From Lysobacteraceae bacterium P (GTDB lineage Bacteria; Pseudomonadota; Gammaproteobacteria; Xanthomonadales; Xanthomonadaceae): 64,000 bases of DNA. The notes under the pieces are model-generated. The model did not search any database. It saw only the letters and a program-made list of their open reading frames with translations, and was not told where the DNA came from. The stretch lies in NCBI GenBank assembly GCA_005503055.1, contig SCOX01000001.1, forward strand, positions 682,001 through 746,000, given 5' to 3'. Position numbers and translations under genes: made by a program. Positions 1-9,277 of this stretch are shown here, one piece after another (the first letter of the stretch is position 1; every line of letters starts with the position of its first letter).

Positions 1-340
1 CGCGCAGTTCGCGCGGGCGCACCGGCTTGACCAGGAAATCAATCACGCCCGCTTCCAGCGCGGCCTGCCGGATCGGCTCGTCGCCGACCACGGTGACCAG
101 GATGATGGGGATGTCGCGATGCAGCGGCAGGCGGCGGAAGCGGCGCGCGAACTCCAGGCCGTCCAGCGCCGGCATGCGGTAGTCGAGCAGGAGCAGGTCC
201 GGCTGATTGGATTCACACCAGCCCAGCGCCGCCTCGGGATCGCCGAAGTCGGAAACGTGCAACTCGGACGATATGTCCTCGATGATGTGGCGCAGCATCG
301 TGCGCGCTGAGGTTTGGTCATCGACGATGACGACGTTCAC
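1..340 (-). CDS. rpfG: RpfG response regulator, N-terminal receiver part (runs off the window)
   Basis: The first 113 residues of a two-component response regulator are present; the 3' part lies outside the window. The receiver begins VNVVIVDDQTSARTMLRH, has the acidic pair D7/D8, phospho-acceptor D53 in LLLLDYRMP, and the conserved lysine in FLVKPVRPREL. This matches RpfG of Xanthomonas, whose receiver is followed by an HD-GYP cyclic-di-GMP phosphodiesterase (that half is not visible here). In the known system RpfC senses the diffusible fatty-acid signal and phosphorylates RpfG. The start is a GTG at 340; no upstream in-frame ATG exists. The neighbouring rpfD and rpfE homologues support the name. 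Confidence 0.88.
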   Translation of the reverse strand, partial: MNVVIVDDQTSARTMLRHIIEDISSELHVSDFGDPEAALGWCESNQPDLLLLDYRMPALDGLEFARRFRRLPLHRDIPIILVTVVGDEPIRQAALEAGVIDFLVKPVRPRELR

Positions 341-570
341 ATCATGATTCCGTAAGAGCCGCCACCCCCTGTGGTGGCCATTGGGGTCAGCATACCCCGG
401 CCCGGCGGTGGCCGCAGCCGGGAACCTCCCGGCCTGATGTAGGAATCGGCCGAATGTGCGCTGGGCTTTAGCGGGGCTTCATCGCTGAAGCGATGGAACC
501 AGTTGGAAGCTTGCCGCGATCGCGGCGGTGCGCGGTTTTCCGGTCGTCCGACCCTGTCAACCATGGCTGG

Positions 571-806
571 CGTTCGACAGGCCACGCGGCAGTGCCGCGT
601 GCATCGACTTCGATGAGGATTCCATGCCGTCCCTGGCGGTACGCGACCGCCTTCGGGTCGCCCGGCCCGGCCATCCGTGGCCGGGCGTTCGACAGGCCAC
701 GCGGCAGTGCCGCGTGCATCGACTTCGAGGAGGATTCCGCGCCGTCCCTGGCGGTACGCGACCGCTTTCGGGTCGCCCGGCCCGGCCATCCGTGGCCGGG
801 CGTTCG
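571..806. repeat. 115-bp tandem duplication with palindromes in the rpfG-lysS spacer
   Basis: The 500-bp spacer 341-842 holds no convincing gene. Two near-identical 115-bp units lie head to tail (571-685 and 686-800) and a third begins at 801 before diverging. Each unit contains two perfect inverted repeats: CACGCGGCA/TGCCGCGTG with a 1-nt centre, and CCCGGCCA/TGGCCGGG with a 4-nt loop. A third palindrome of the same style, CACGGGCCA/TGGCCCGTG, follows just after 810. The units differ at only a few positions, suggesting recent duplication. The rest of the spacer (341-570) shows nothing recognisable. Confidence 0.85.
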
Positions 807-842
807 GCCGCGCACGGGCCAGTGGCCCGTGAGCGCGCGGGC

Positions 843-2363
843 TCACCCCGCTTCCGGGCGCATGTAGGGGAACAGCAGGACGTCGCGGATGGACGCAGAA
901 CCGGTCATCAGCATCACGAGCCGATCGATGCCAATGCCCAGGCCGCCGGTGGGCGGCAAGCCGACTTCCAGCGCGCGGATGTAGTCGGCGTCGAAATGCA
1001 TGGCTTCGTCGTCGCCGCCCTCCTTGGCCGTGACCTGGGCGCGGAAGCGCTCGGCTTGATCCTCGGGGTCGTTCAGCTCGGAGAAGCCATTGGCGAGCTC
1101 CTTGCCGTTCACGAACAGCTCGAAGCGGTCGGTGATGCCCTTCTCGGCATCGCTCTCGCGCGCCAGCGGCGAGACCTCGACCGGGTAGTGCGTAATGAAG
1201 GTCGGTTGCACGAGCTGGTGCTCGGCGGTCTTTTCGAAGATCTCCAGCAGCAGCTTGCCCCAGCCGTAACCCGCCTTCACCGGAACCTTCAGGCGCTCGC
1301 AGTGGCGGACCAGCGCGGCGCGATCGGTGCAGTCGGCGATCGAGATCTCCGGGTTGTAGTGGCGCACCGCCTCGTCCAGGCGCCAGCGGCGGAACGCCGG
1401 GCCCAGGTCGATGTCGGCGCCGTCCCAATGCATCTGGGTGGTGCCCAGCACCTCGAGCGCGACGTCGCGGATCACGCCTTCGGTCAGGTCCATGATCTCG
1501 GTATACGTGGCGTAGGCCTCGTACAGCTCGAGCATGGTGAATTCCGGGTTGTGGCGCGTGGATACGCCCTCGTTGCGGAAATTGCGGTTGATCTCGTACA
1601 CGCGTTCGAGGCCGCCCACGACCAGCCGCTTGAGGTACAGCTCCGGCGCCACGCGCAGGAACAACTCCAGGTCCAGCGCGTTGTGATGTGTGACGAACGG
1701 CTTGGCCGCGGCGCCGCCGGGGATGTAATGCATCATCGGCGTCTCCACTTCCAGGAAGCGACGGCCGTCGAGCCAGGCGCGCATGGCGCGGATGATCTTG
1801 CTGCGCTTGACGAAGACCTCGCGCGCCTCGGGCGTCACGATCAGGTCGACATAGCGCTGGCGGTAGCGTTGCTCAACGTCGGACAGGCCGTGGAACTTGT
1901 CCGGCAGCGGACGCAGCGACTTGGTCAGCAGACGCAGGCTGTCGGCCTTCACCGACAGTTCGCCGGTCCTGGTGCGGGTCAGCGCGCCCTGCGCGCCGAT
2001 GATGTCGCCCACGTCCCAGCCCTTGAAGGCCTCGTAGACGTCGCCGAGCACGTTGGACTGGAGGAACAACTGGATGCGACCGGACTCGTCCTGAATCTGC
2101 ACGAAGCTGGCCTTGCCCATCACGCGCTTGAGCAGGATACGTCCGGCGATCGCGACGCGCTGGCCGTTGGCTTCGAGCGCCTCGGCCGTCCATTGCTCGG
2201 TGTCGGCGAACTGCGCCTGGAGGTCGCCGGCATAGTCGGCGCGACGGAAGTCGTTCGGGAACGCGATGCCCTCCCCTCGCAGCGCCGTGAGTTTGGCGCG
2301 ACGCTCGGCGATCAGGAAGTTCTCGTCGGCGGGCGTTTGCGGGGTGGGCGTTTGTTCGGTCAT
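843..2363 (-). CDS. lysS: Lysyl-tRNA synthetase, class II
   Basis: Charges tRNA-Lys with lysine in the cytoplasm. At 506 residues it has the length usual for bacterial LysRS. An N-terminal OB-fold anticodon-binding part (about residues 50-150) precedes a class II catalytic core with motif 2 around [16 protein letters not shown] and motif 3 in [15 protein letters not shown] near the C-terminus. The ATG at 2363 gives [17 protein letters not shown]; a longer frame extends upstream, but the residues before this point do not look conserved. prfB lies upstream in the same direction with a repeat-containing spacer, and rpfG follows after the tandem-repeat spacer. Confidence 0.95.
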   Translation of the reverse strand: MTEQTPTPQTPADENFLIAERRAKLTALRGEGIAFPNDFRRADYAGDLQAQFADTEQWTAEALEANGQRVAIAGRILLKRVMGKASFVQIQDESGRIQLFLQSNVLGDVYEAFKGWDVGDIIGAQGALTRTRTGELSVKADSLRLLTKSLRPLPDKFHGLSDVEQRYRQRYVDLIVTPEAREVFVKRSKIIRAMRAWLDGRRFLEVETPMMHYIPGGAAAKPFVTHHNALDLELFLRVAPELYLKRLVVGGLERVYEINRNFRNEGVSTRHNPEFTMLELYEAYATYTEIMDLTEGVIRDVALEVLGTTQMHWDGADIDLGPAFRRWRLDEAVRHYNPEISIADCTDRAALVRHCERLKVPVKAGYGWGKLLLEIFEKTAEHQLVQPTFITHYPVEVSPLARESDAEKGITDRFELFVNGKELANGFSELNDPEDQAERFRAQVTAKEGGDDEAMHFDADYIRALEVGLPPTGGLGIGIDRLVMLMTGSASIRDVLLFPYMRPEAG

Positions 2364-2395
2364 GGGATAGAAATCTAAAAGTGGAACGGTGTTGT

Positions 2396-2490
2396 CCGTC
2401 ATCCCCGCCAAGGCGGGGATCCAGTGTCTTGGCTCTGGCGCTCAAATGCAAAAGTCGCTGGAAGCCCGCGTTCGACGGCATGACGACCGT
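2396..2490. repeat. REP-like palindromic intergenic repeat
   Basis: Between prfB and lysS lies a sequence starting GTCATCCCCGCCAAGGCGGG whose core ATCCCCGCC-AA-GGCGGGGAT is a perfect 9-bp hairpin, followed about 45 bp later by a GCGTTCGACGGCATGACG-like end. This layout (TCATCCCCGC...GCGGGGATCCAG...GCATGACG) is a common dispersed palindromic repeat in proteobacterial genomes. It may also act as a transcript-stabilising or terminating hairpin after prfB. Confidence 0.6.
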
Positions 2491-2519
2491 GGCTGGCCGC
2501 GGCGCACAGGCCGCGGTGC

Positions 2520-3648
2520 TCAGATGGCGTCGACGCGTTTGGAGCCGACTTCCAGGCCGGATTTGAGGCTGGCCTCGACGAATTCGTCCAGGTCGCCGTC
2601 CAGCACCTTCTGCGTGTCGCTGCGCTCTATGCCGGTGCGCAGGTCCTTGATGCGGCTCTGGTCCAGCACGTAGTTGCGGATCTGGCTGCCCCAGCCGATG
2701 TCGGACTTGGTGGCTTCCACCGCATCGCGTTCGGCGTTGCGCTTCTGGATCTCCAGCTCGTACAACTTCGCCGCGAGCATCTTCATGGCGCGGTCGCGGT
2801 TGGCGTGCTGGCTGCGTTCGGTCTGGCAGGCCACGACGATGCCCGACGGCACGTGCGTGATGCGCACCGCCGACTCGGTCTTGTTGACGTGCTGGCCGCC
2901 GGCGCCGGAGGAGCGGTAGACGTCGGTCTTCAGGTCCGCCGGGTTGATCTCGATGTCGATCTTGTCGTCGACCTCGGGCGAAACGAACACGGAGGTGAAA
3001 CTGGTATGCCGGCGGTTGTCCGAGTCGAACGGCGACTTGCGCACCAGGCGGTGCACGCCGGTCTCGGTCTTGAGCCAGCCGTAGGCGAAATCGCCTTCCA
3101 CGCGAAACGTCGCCGACTTGATGCCAGCCACGTCGCCGCCGCTGACTTCCATCAACTCGGCCTTCCAGCCGCGCGATTCGGCCCAGCGCAGGTACATGCG
3201 CAGCAGGATTTCGGCCCAGTCCTGGGCTTCGGTACCGCCCGCGCCGGCCTGGATGTCGACGAACGCGTTGGCCGCATCCATCTTGCCGGAGAACATGCGC
3301 CGGAACTCGAGCTTCTCGACTTCCTTCGCGAATCGCTCGACGTCGTCCACCACGGCCAGCGCGGTGCCCTCGTCGTCTTCCATCTCGGCCAGTTCGAGCA
3401 GCTCACCGGCGCCGACGAGGCCGTCGGTCAGGTCGCGGATGCCGCCAACCACCTTCTCGAGCGAGGAACGCTCGCGGCCGAGCGCCTGGGCGCGTTCGGC
3501 GTCGTTCCAGACGTCCGGGCTTTCCAGTTCGCGGTTTACTTCTTCGAGACGTTCGACTTTGCTGTCGTAGTCAAAGATACCCCCTAAGCGAATCCAGCCG
3601 ACCCGTAAGGTCGGCGATGCGCTGGCGGACGGGATTGAGCTCGATCAT
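2520..3648 (-). CDS. prfB: Peptide chain release factor 2, expressed by programmed +1 frameshift
   Basis: Releases finished peptides at UGA and UAA codons. The gene is in two frames: a 25-codon start ([20 protein letters not shown], ending GYL) reaches an in-frame TGA at 3573-3571, and the main frame resumes with [12 protein letters not shown]. Skipping one base gives a 375-residue RF2. The main part carries the peptidyl-transferase motif GGQ in [14 protein letters not shown] and the RF2-specific recognition tripeptide SPF in [12 protein letters not shown]. The start at 3648 was chosen because [11 protein letters not shown] is the usual N-terminus. This is a functional recoding arrangement, not a broken gene. 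Confidence 0.95.
3567..3588 (-). promoter_or_regulatory. prfB +1 recoding site (autoregulatory frameshift)
   Basis: Reading the minus strand, the site is CTTAGGGGGTATCTTTGACT followed by AC. An internal Shine-Dalgarno-like AGGGGG lies 3 nt before the slippery CTT and the weak stop TGA followed by C. This matches the classical RF2 frameshift signal: low RF2 slows termination at UGA and lets the ribosome shift +1, so RF2 controls its own level. Confidence 0.95.
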
Positions 3649-3733
3649 GTCCGGTTCGATGCGATCAAATGAACCGCCGATTCTAACAGTTGTGCCCGGA
3701 CAGTTGCCTCGTGGCCGCCGACGGAGTCGTTGC

Positions 3734-3814
3734 GTAGCCCGGGTAAGGCGAAGCCGCACCCGGGGGAAGGCGCAGCGGCATCGGCCCCGGGTGCGCTTCG
3801 CTTACCCGGGCTAC
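3734..3814. repeat. Large inverted repeat of the GTAGCCCGGGTAAGG family
   Basis: Left arm 3734-3764 (GTAGCCCGGGTAAGGCGAAG, continuing to CACCCGGG) and right arm 3784-3814 are near-perfect reverse complements around a 19-bp loop. Single arms or partial copies recur at 10833-10861, 61268-61296 and 63937-64000, so this is a dispersed family. Here it sits between prfB and the YkvA-like gene and could form a strong hairpin in either transcript. Confidence 0.8.
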
Positions 3815-3832
3815 GGTGCGTTGCTCCTGCGG

Positions 3833-4471
3833 TCAGCGGAAGCGGAACGGTCCCGGCCGCCAGCCGCTGTCGGAATACCGACTCACCGGCCCGTAGCTGC
3901 TGCTGCCGCCATAGCCGGTGCCGAACCCACTGCCGAAGCCGCCGCCGAAATCGCGCTTGCGGCGCCGGTGCATGCGGTCCTGCAGCTCGTCGCGGCGACT
4001 TTCCAGCCAGTCCGCGCGGCCCACGCTGGCCGCATCGATATTGCGGCGATCCGCCTCGCGCTGGCGGTAATCGCAGAAGTCGTTGTACGCCTCCAGCTCG
4101 TGGCGCAGCTCGCGCGCGCACAGCTCGATCATGATCGCGTCGTCGATGAAGCCCAGCACCGGCACGCTGTCGGGAATGGCGTCGGCGCCGTGCGCGAAGT
4201 ACGACAGCGCCGAGCGCACGTTGGCGCAATCCTCGGTCGAGAGCCCCCAGGCTTCGTCGCGCATCATCGCGATGAGACTGTCGACCAGCGCCAGGCGCTC
4301 GGTGACGAACTGCGGCGGATTGCTCTGCTGGGCCTTGATCAGCAGTTGCTCGGCAGCTTCGATGATCTGCTTGTCGCTCAGGCTCGCCGAGGCCTCGCGC
4401 GCCGATTCGACGACCCCGGCGAAGTGCTTCAGGTCCTGGTCCGACAGGTCGAAATTGATGGTCAACGGCAT
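3833..4471 (-). CDS. YkvA/DUF1232-domain protein
   Basis: A 212-residue protein whose middle carries the DUF1232 (YkvA) signature SVPVLGFIDDAIMIELCARE, a short hydrophobic segment family of unknown function. The N-terminal part is helical (DLKHFAGVVESAREASASLS); the tail after about residue 175 is Gly/Ser/Tyr-rich and basic (RRRKRDFGGGFGSGFG), probably disordered. Start ATG 4471 is preferred over a GTG at 4480 because an AGGAG lies 8 nt before it and overlaps the GTG. It lies between rpfD and prfB on the same strand. Function is unknown. Confidence 0.75.
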   Translation of the reverse strand: MPLTINFDLSDQDLKHFAGVVESAREASASLSDKQIIEAAEQLLIKAQQSNPPQFVTERLALVDSLIAMMRDEAWGLSTEDCANVRSALSYFAHGADAIPDSVPVLGFIDDAIMIELCARELRHELEAYNDFCDYRQREADRRNIDAASVGRADWLESRRDELQDRMHRRRKRDFGGGFGSGFGTGYGGSSSYGPVSRYSDSGWRPGPFRFR

Positions 4472-4553
4472 GACGCGCACTCCTGCTGGGCCGAAGGGTG
4501 AGGCCGTTCAGCCTAGGGGCGGGAACGTTGCCGCCGTGTCAATTCGCGTCGTC

Positions 4554-5438
4554 TCAGGCGAAGCCGGCGCGCTCGCGTAGGGCGTCACGGTGGCGCCGGC
4601 TGCATGGCAGGACCGTGCCGTCGGCCAGGTGCACGCGGGCGTCGCCGGTGTCCAGCGGTTCGATCGAGGCCACCTGCCCCAGGTTGACCATGTAGCTTCG
4701 GTGGATCCGGGCGAAGCGCGAGGGATCCAGGCGTTCCTCGATCGTCGCCATCGTGCTGCGCAGCGGGTAGTCGTGGCCGCGCACGCGCAGGTTCACGTAA
4801 TTGCCCGATGCCTGCAGCCACTCCACGTCGATCGCGGCCACCAGGAACTCGCGCCCGAGCTTGCGCACCAGGAACCGTTCGGGCCGCTCGACCGGTTCGA
4901 TCGGCGGGCCTTCGTCCGGTTCGCCGAGCAGGCTGGCCTCGCCCTGCCAGCGACGGCGGATGAAGCGGTAGCCCTCGATGATCACCACCATGCCGGCGTA
5001 GCTGCGCACGTCCTTGAGGTATTCGTAGAACAACTGGCGCGGCCAGGAACCGAAGTCGTAGTCGCCGCCCTGCCAGGCGTAGACGGCCTCGCGGATCGCC
5101 ACCATGCCGACCACGTGCACCAGGCAGAAGACCACGCTCGCCAGCAGGTGCCAGGGCAGCGCCCGGCGCCAGCCGTCCCAGTGGAACGGTACGCGCCGGG
5201 TGAACCACACCACCGCCGGCACCAGGGCGAGCATCAGGATCCCGCTCGACCACTCCCAGGTCACCGGCTCCCAGGCTGCGAAGCCCAAGCCGGAGTTTTC
5301 GATGTCGATCAGCACCGTGATGCTGTTGGCCACCGCGTTGATGCAGGTGGTCACGACCCAGAAGCCGCCCTCGAACACGCGGCGCCAGCGGTCGGAGCGG
5401 AAGGGGCCGGAGGTGGTCGTCGCGGTGGGCGCATTCAT
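4554..5438 (-). CDS. rpfD: RpfD-like LytTR-family membrane regulator
   Basis: A 294-residue protein with an N-terminal membrane region of about four hydrophobic helices (VVTTCINAVANSITVLI, GILMLALVPAVVWF, LLASVVFCLVHVVGMVAI and a weaker one near YAGMVVIIEGY) followed by a C-terminal LytTR DNA-binding domain from about residue 190 (FLVRKLGREFLVAAIDVEWL; RFARIHRSYMVNLGQV). LytTR proteins bind promoter DNA. RpfD in the Xanthomonas rpf cluster is a protein of this kind, and the linkage to rpfG, prfB, recJ and rpfE supports the name. No receiver domain is present. It is divergent from the acyltransferase gene. Confidence 0.75.
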   Translation of the reverse strand: MNAPTATTTSGPFRSDRWRRVFEGGFWVVTTCINAVANSITVLIDIENSGLGFAAWEPVTWEWSSGILMLALVPAVVWFTRRVPFHWDGWRRALPWHLLASVVFCLVHVVGMVAIREAVYAWQGGDYDFGSWPRQLFYEYLKDVRSYAGMVVIIEGYRFIRRRWQGEASLLGEPDEGPPIEPVERPERFLVRKLGREFLVAAIDVEWLQASGNYVNLRVRGHDYPLRSTMATIEERLDPSRFARIHRSYMVNLGQVASIEPLDTGDARVHLADGTVLPCSRRHRDALRERAGFA

Positions 5439-5584
5439 CGGCCCGATTCTAGGACGCGGCCGGCGCGATCTGTCCCCGCCCGCCCGCGATTCGTCCCGAT
5501 GGGCCTGAAGTTGGTCACTTCGCGCTGGGAACGGCGCCCCTCGCGGCGAACAGTGGCGGCATCCAACCCCAAGGACGCATCGCC

Positions 5585-6766
5585 ATGGAACGCCGCTACT
5601 TCCTCGACTGGGTTCGCATCGGCGCCTTCGCGCTGCTCGTGCTGTACCACGTGGGCATGTACTACGTGACCTGGGACTGGCACGTCAAAAGCCCGTTCGC
5701 CAGCGATGCGCTCGAGCCGTTCATGATGATGACCTCGCCCTGGCGGCTGTCGCTGCTGTTCTTCATCTCGGGCGTGGCGAGCGCCTTCCTGCTGGGCAAG
5801 GGCGCGGACGGTTTCCTGCGCCGGCGCTCGTGGCGGCTGCTGGTGCCGCTGGTCTTCGGGATGGTGGTGATCGTCACCCCGCAGGCCTATTACGAAGTGG
5901 TCGAGAAGCTGCCCGGCGGCTACCACGACGGCTACCTCGCCTTCTGGCAGCGCTACCTGGCGGGCGATCCGAACTTCTGCCGCGACGGCGACTGCCTCGA
6001 CGTGCCGACCTGGAACCACCTGTGGTTCGTCGTTTACCTGTGGGCGTACACGGTCGTGCTGTGCCTGCTGCGCTGGACGACGCGCGCCAAGCTGACGGGC
6101 GTGAAGGCGCGCGTGGTCGCGGCGATGTCGGGATGGGGCCTGCTGGTGTGGCCGGCAGCCTTCCTGATCGTGACGAGGATCGCGCTGGTCGGCCGCTTCG
6201 AGTCCACCCACGCGCTGGTGGACGACTGGTACAACCACGCCCAGTACCTGCCGCAGTTCCTGTTGGGCTATGCGGTGGCGCGCTCGCAGCCGGTGTGGGA
6301 TCGCTTCGCGTCGCTGCGCTGGACGGCCACCGCCCTGTCCGTCTCCGGTTACGTGTTCATCGTCTGGTACTTCGGCACGTTCACCGACGACGCCACGCCA
6401 CCACCGGAGACGCTGCGCATGATCCAGCGCGGCGTCTGGGGCATCTTCCAGTGGAGCGCCATCGTCGCCATCGTCGGCTTCGCGGCCCACTGGGCGCCCG
6501 GCGACAGCCCGGCACGGCGCTACCTGACCGAGGCGGTGTTCCCGGTCTACATCCTCCATCAGACGATCATCGTGGTGCTCGCGCACAACCTGCAGCCGGC
6601 GGGCCTGCGCCCGGTCGTGGAAGGACCGCTGCTGGTGCTGTCGACACTGGCGCTGTGCTTCGCGATCTTCGAGTTGGTGCGGCGCGTCGGCGTACTGCGG
6701 CCGCTGTTCGGCCTGGGGCCGCGAGCGCCGCGCGCGCAGCCGCGCCCCATCGCGGAAGCGGTCTGA
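5585..6766 (+). CDS. Acyltransferase 3 family integral membrane protein
   Basis: 393 residues with roughly ten hydrophobic helices. It begins MERRYFLDWVRIGAFALLVL with the family's early H in LYHVGMYYV, and ends with a helix containing FPVYILHQTIIVVLAHNL, as in acyltransferase 3/OpgC-like proteins. These enzymes transfer acyl groups to sugars or lipids at the inner membrane; the substrate cannot be read from sequence. It is transcribed divergently from rpfD across a 146-bp spacer, so the two may share control. It ends 19 bp before the convergent marC-like gene. Confidence 0.85.
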   Translation: MERRYFLDWVRIGAFALLVLYHVGMYYVTWDWHVKSPFASDALEPFMMMTSPWRLSLLFFISGVASAFLLGKGADGFLRRRSWRLLVPLVFGMVVIVTPQAYYEVVEKLPGGYHDGYLAFWQRYLAGDPNFCRDGDCLDVPTWNHLWFVVYLWAYTVVLCLLRWTTRAKLTGVKARVVAAMSGWGLLVWPAAFLIVTRIALVGRFESTHALVDDWYNHAQYLPQFLLGYAVARSQPVWDRFASLRWTATALSVSGYVFIVWYFGTFTDDATPPPETLRMIQRGVWGIFQWSAIVAIVGFAAHWAPGDSPARRYLTEAVFPVYILHQTIIVVLAHNLQPAGLRPVVEGPLLVLSTLALCFAIFELVRRVGVLRPLFGLGPRAPRAQPRPIAEAV

Positions 6767-6785
6767 TCGGAACGTTCGACCCGCG

Positions 6786-7445
6786 CTACGGCGTCTGCAC
6801 CCCGTGCAGCACGCCGTTGGCCTGCAGGAATTCCATGCTGCCGTGGAAGATCAGCCCCATCCCCATCGCCGAGACGAAGAACCCGACGATGCGGGTGGCC
6901 GCATCGATGCCCTGCGGCCCGATCCTGCGCAGGATGGTCTGCGCGTAGGCGAGCAGCACATAGGTGACGCCCATCGCGGCGACGATCGCCAGGGAGGCGG
7001 CGACGAAGGACAGGATCCAGTCGTGCGAGGCGCGGATCGTCGAGGTCAGTCCGATCACCGTCGCGATCGCGCCTGGGCCGAACATGACCGGCATCGCCAA
7101 TGGCACGAATGCGCCGTCCTGACCCGGCTGCGTCTGGCTCGGGATCAGCGAGTTGCCAGGCGAAGGCGAGAACAGCGCGAACCCGAGGCGCACGAGGATG
7201 ACGCCGCCCACCACCCGCACGACGCTCAACGGAACATCGAACAGGCGCAGCAGCAGGTTGCCGAACACCAGGAAGAAGAACGCGAGCGCCACGACATAGA
7301 CGCACGACCGCGCGGCGACGCTTCGATGCTCGGCCACGCTCTTTCCCTGCATCAGGCCGAGGAAGACCGGAATGGCTTCCAGCGGATTGATGATCGCAAG
7401 CAGCGTAGTGAACATGCCGACGAACAGGGTGATGGCCGGATCCAT
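6786..7445 (-). CDS. MarC-family integral membrane protein
   Basis: 219 residues with six predicted membrane helices. Family signatures are TTLLAIINPLEAIPVFLGL near the N-terminus and PLAMPVMFGPGAIATVIGLT in the middle, where the Asn-Pro and Gly-Pro motifs are typical of MarC/YchE/YhgN. Some annotation pipelines call the family NAAT transporters, but function is poorly defined. ATG 7445 is preferred to an upstream in-frame ATG because GGAGGGAG sits correctly before it. The 113-bp spacer to recJ shows no clear terminator. Confidence 0.85.
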   Translation of the reverse strand: MDPAITLFVGMFTTLLAIINPLEAIPVFLGLMQGKSVAEHRSVAARSCVYVVALAFFFLVFGNLLLRLFDVPLSVVRVVGGVILVRLGFALFSPSPGNSLIPSQTQPGQDGAFVPLAMPVMFGPGAIATVIGLTSTIRASHDWILSFVAASLAIVAAMGVTYVLLAYAQTILRRIGPQGIDAATRIVGFFVSAMGMGLIFHGSMEFLQANGVLHGVQTP

Positions 7446-7558
7446 GCAATCTCCCTCCATGCGCAAGGCGGTCGAGTCAGCGGGACACTACACCGTCGAC
7501 GGCGCGCGCGTGCATGCGTTGGCGTCACGCGGCTGCGACGCGAGGATTCCGCCGTGAG

Positions 7559-9277
7559 TCAGTCGCTGGCTTCGCGGTGCACGACCACCAGTTGCACCGC
7601 CTCGCCGCCGCGGTAGTCGTCGGTTTCCAGCCGATAGGCGATGCGCACGCGCGAAGGCGGCGCGAAACCGGTCCAACCGCCGAACTCGATCGCGTTGAGC
7701 CGGCGCCCGGCCAGTCCGAGTTCGAGCTTGAGATGACGCTCGCCGACGACGCGCCAGCCGAGCACCTCGAACTCGCCGTCGAACTGCGGCTCGCCGAAGC
7801 CCTGCCCCCACGGCCCGCCGTCGCGCAGCGCCTCGGCGCTGGCGCGGCAGAACTCGTCCGCGGACAGTTCGCCATCGCTGAGCAGTTCGGCCTGCAGCAA
7901 TTCCGGCGTCAGCAGCGCGTCGGCGCATTCGCGGAAGGCCTGCGCGAACGCGGCGAAGGCCTCCGCTCGCATCGACAAGCCCGCTGCCATCGCGTGCCCG
8001 CCGAAGCGTTCGATCAGGTGCGGGTGCCGCGCATGCACGTCGGCCAGTGCGTCGCGGATGTGGAAGCCGGGGATCGAGCGCGCCGAGCCTCGCAATGAAT
8101 CGCTGCCCGGTTCGGCCGGCGCGAAGGCGATGACGGGCCGGTGCAGGCGTTCCTTCATCTTCGAGGCGACCAGGCCGACCACGCCCGGGTGCCATTCCGC
8201 ATCGAACAAACAGACCGCCGCCGGCGCCGCGCCCTCGCCCAGCGCCACGCGGGACAGCGCCCTTTCGGCGTCGTCGGTCATCTGCTGCTGAACGGCACGG
8301 CGCTCGCTGTTGATCTCGTTGAGCGTCGCGGCGATGTCCCGCGCCCGCGCGAGGTCGTCGGTGAGCAGACACTCGATGCCCAGCGACATGTCTTCGAGCC
8401 GCCCGGCGGCGTTGAGACGCGGGCCGACGGCGAAGCCGATGTCCGTGGCGGTGAGGCGACTGGCGTCACGCTGCGACACTTCGATCAACGCCTTCAGGCC
8501 GACGCAGCCCCGGCCCGCGCGCAACCGCCGCAGGCCCGCGCCGACGAGTGCGCGGTTGTTCGCATCCAGCGATACGACGTCGGCTACCGTGCCGACCGCG
8601 ACGAGGTCCAACAGCACCGACAGATCCGGCTCGCGTGCTTCGAGTGCGCCCTGCTCGCGCAGGTGCCGGCGCAGCGCGAGCAGTACGTAGAACATCACGC
8701 CCACGCCCGCCAGGCACTTGCTGGGAAACGCGTCGCCGCGCAAGTTCGGATCGACGATGGCATCGGCCGGCGGCAACTGCTCGCCCGGCAGGTGATGGTC
8801 GGTCACCAGCACCTGCCAGCCACGCGCCTTCGCCGCGGCGATGCCGGCATGGCATGCGATGCCGTGATCGACGGTGACCAGCAGGTCCGGCTTCAGCGCG
8901 GCGAGGTCTTCCACCAGCAGGGGCGACAGGCCGTAGCCATGCACGATGCGGTTGGGCACCGCGTGCGACACGTGCCGCGCGCCGAGCATGCGCAGGCCGC
9001 GCACGCCGACCGCACAGGCGGTGGCACCGTCGCAGTCGAAGTCGCCGACGACGACGATGTGACGGTCCTGCGCGATGGCACTGGCGAGCAGTGCGGTCGC
9101 CGCATCCAGGCCGCCGAGCAGTTCCGGTGGATGCAGGCTCGCCAGCCGCGGCTGCGCCAGGTCGAGCGTGGTCGCGCCGCGCGCCGCGTATAGCCTGCGC
9201 AGCAGCGGCGGCAAGGCCTCGGGCCATTGGCCGGGCTCGACGCATTCGCGCCGTCGCAGTCGCGCGATCGGCTTCAT
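7559..9277 (-). CDS. recJ: Single-stranded-DNA-specific 5'-3' exonuclease RecJ
   Basis: 572 residues, the usual RecJ length. The DHH phosphoesterase core shows the metal motifs DFDCDGATA, VTVDHG and VTDHHLPG; the DHHA1 domain has RFGGHAMAAGL; an OB-like C-terminal part ends REASD. RecJ degrades single-stranded DNA in recombination and mismatch repair. The start ATG at 9277 overlaps the rpfE stop as ATGA, giving translational coupling, so a longer upstream frame is rejected. It is the last gene of the greA-rpfE-recJ series. Confidence 0.95.
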   Translation of the reverse strand: MKPIARLRRRECVEPGQWPEALPPLLRRLYAARGATTLDLAQPRLASLHPPELLGGLDAATALLASAIAQDRHIVVVGDFDCDGATACAVGVRGLRMLGARHVSHAVPNRIVHGYGLSPLLVEDLAALKPDLLVTVDHGIACHAGIAAAKARGWQVLVTDHHLPGEQLPPADAIVDPNLRGDAFPSKCLAGVGVMFYVLLALRRHLREQGALEAREPDLSVLLDLVAVGTVADVVSLDANNRALVGAGLRRLRAGRGCVGLKALIEVSQRDASRLTATDIGFAVGPRLNAAGRLEDMSLGIECLLTDDLARARDIAATLNEINSERRAVQQQMTDDAERALSRVALGEGAAPAAVCLFDAEWHPGVVGLVASKMKERLHRPVIAFAPAEPGSDSLRGSARSIPGFHIRDALADVHARHPHLIERFGGHAMAAGLSMRAEAFAAFAQAFRECADALLTPELLQAELLSDGELSADEFCRASAEALRDGGPWGQGFGEPQFDGEFEVLGWRVVGERHLKLELGLAGRRLNAIEFGGWTGFAPPSRVRIAYRLETDDYRGGEAVQLVVVHREASD

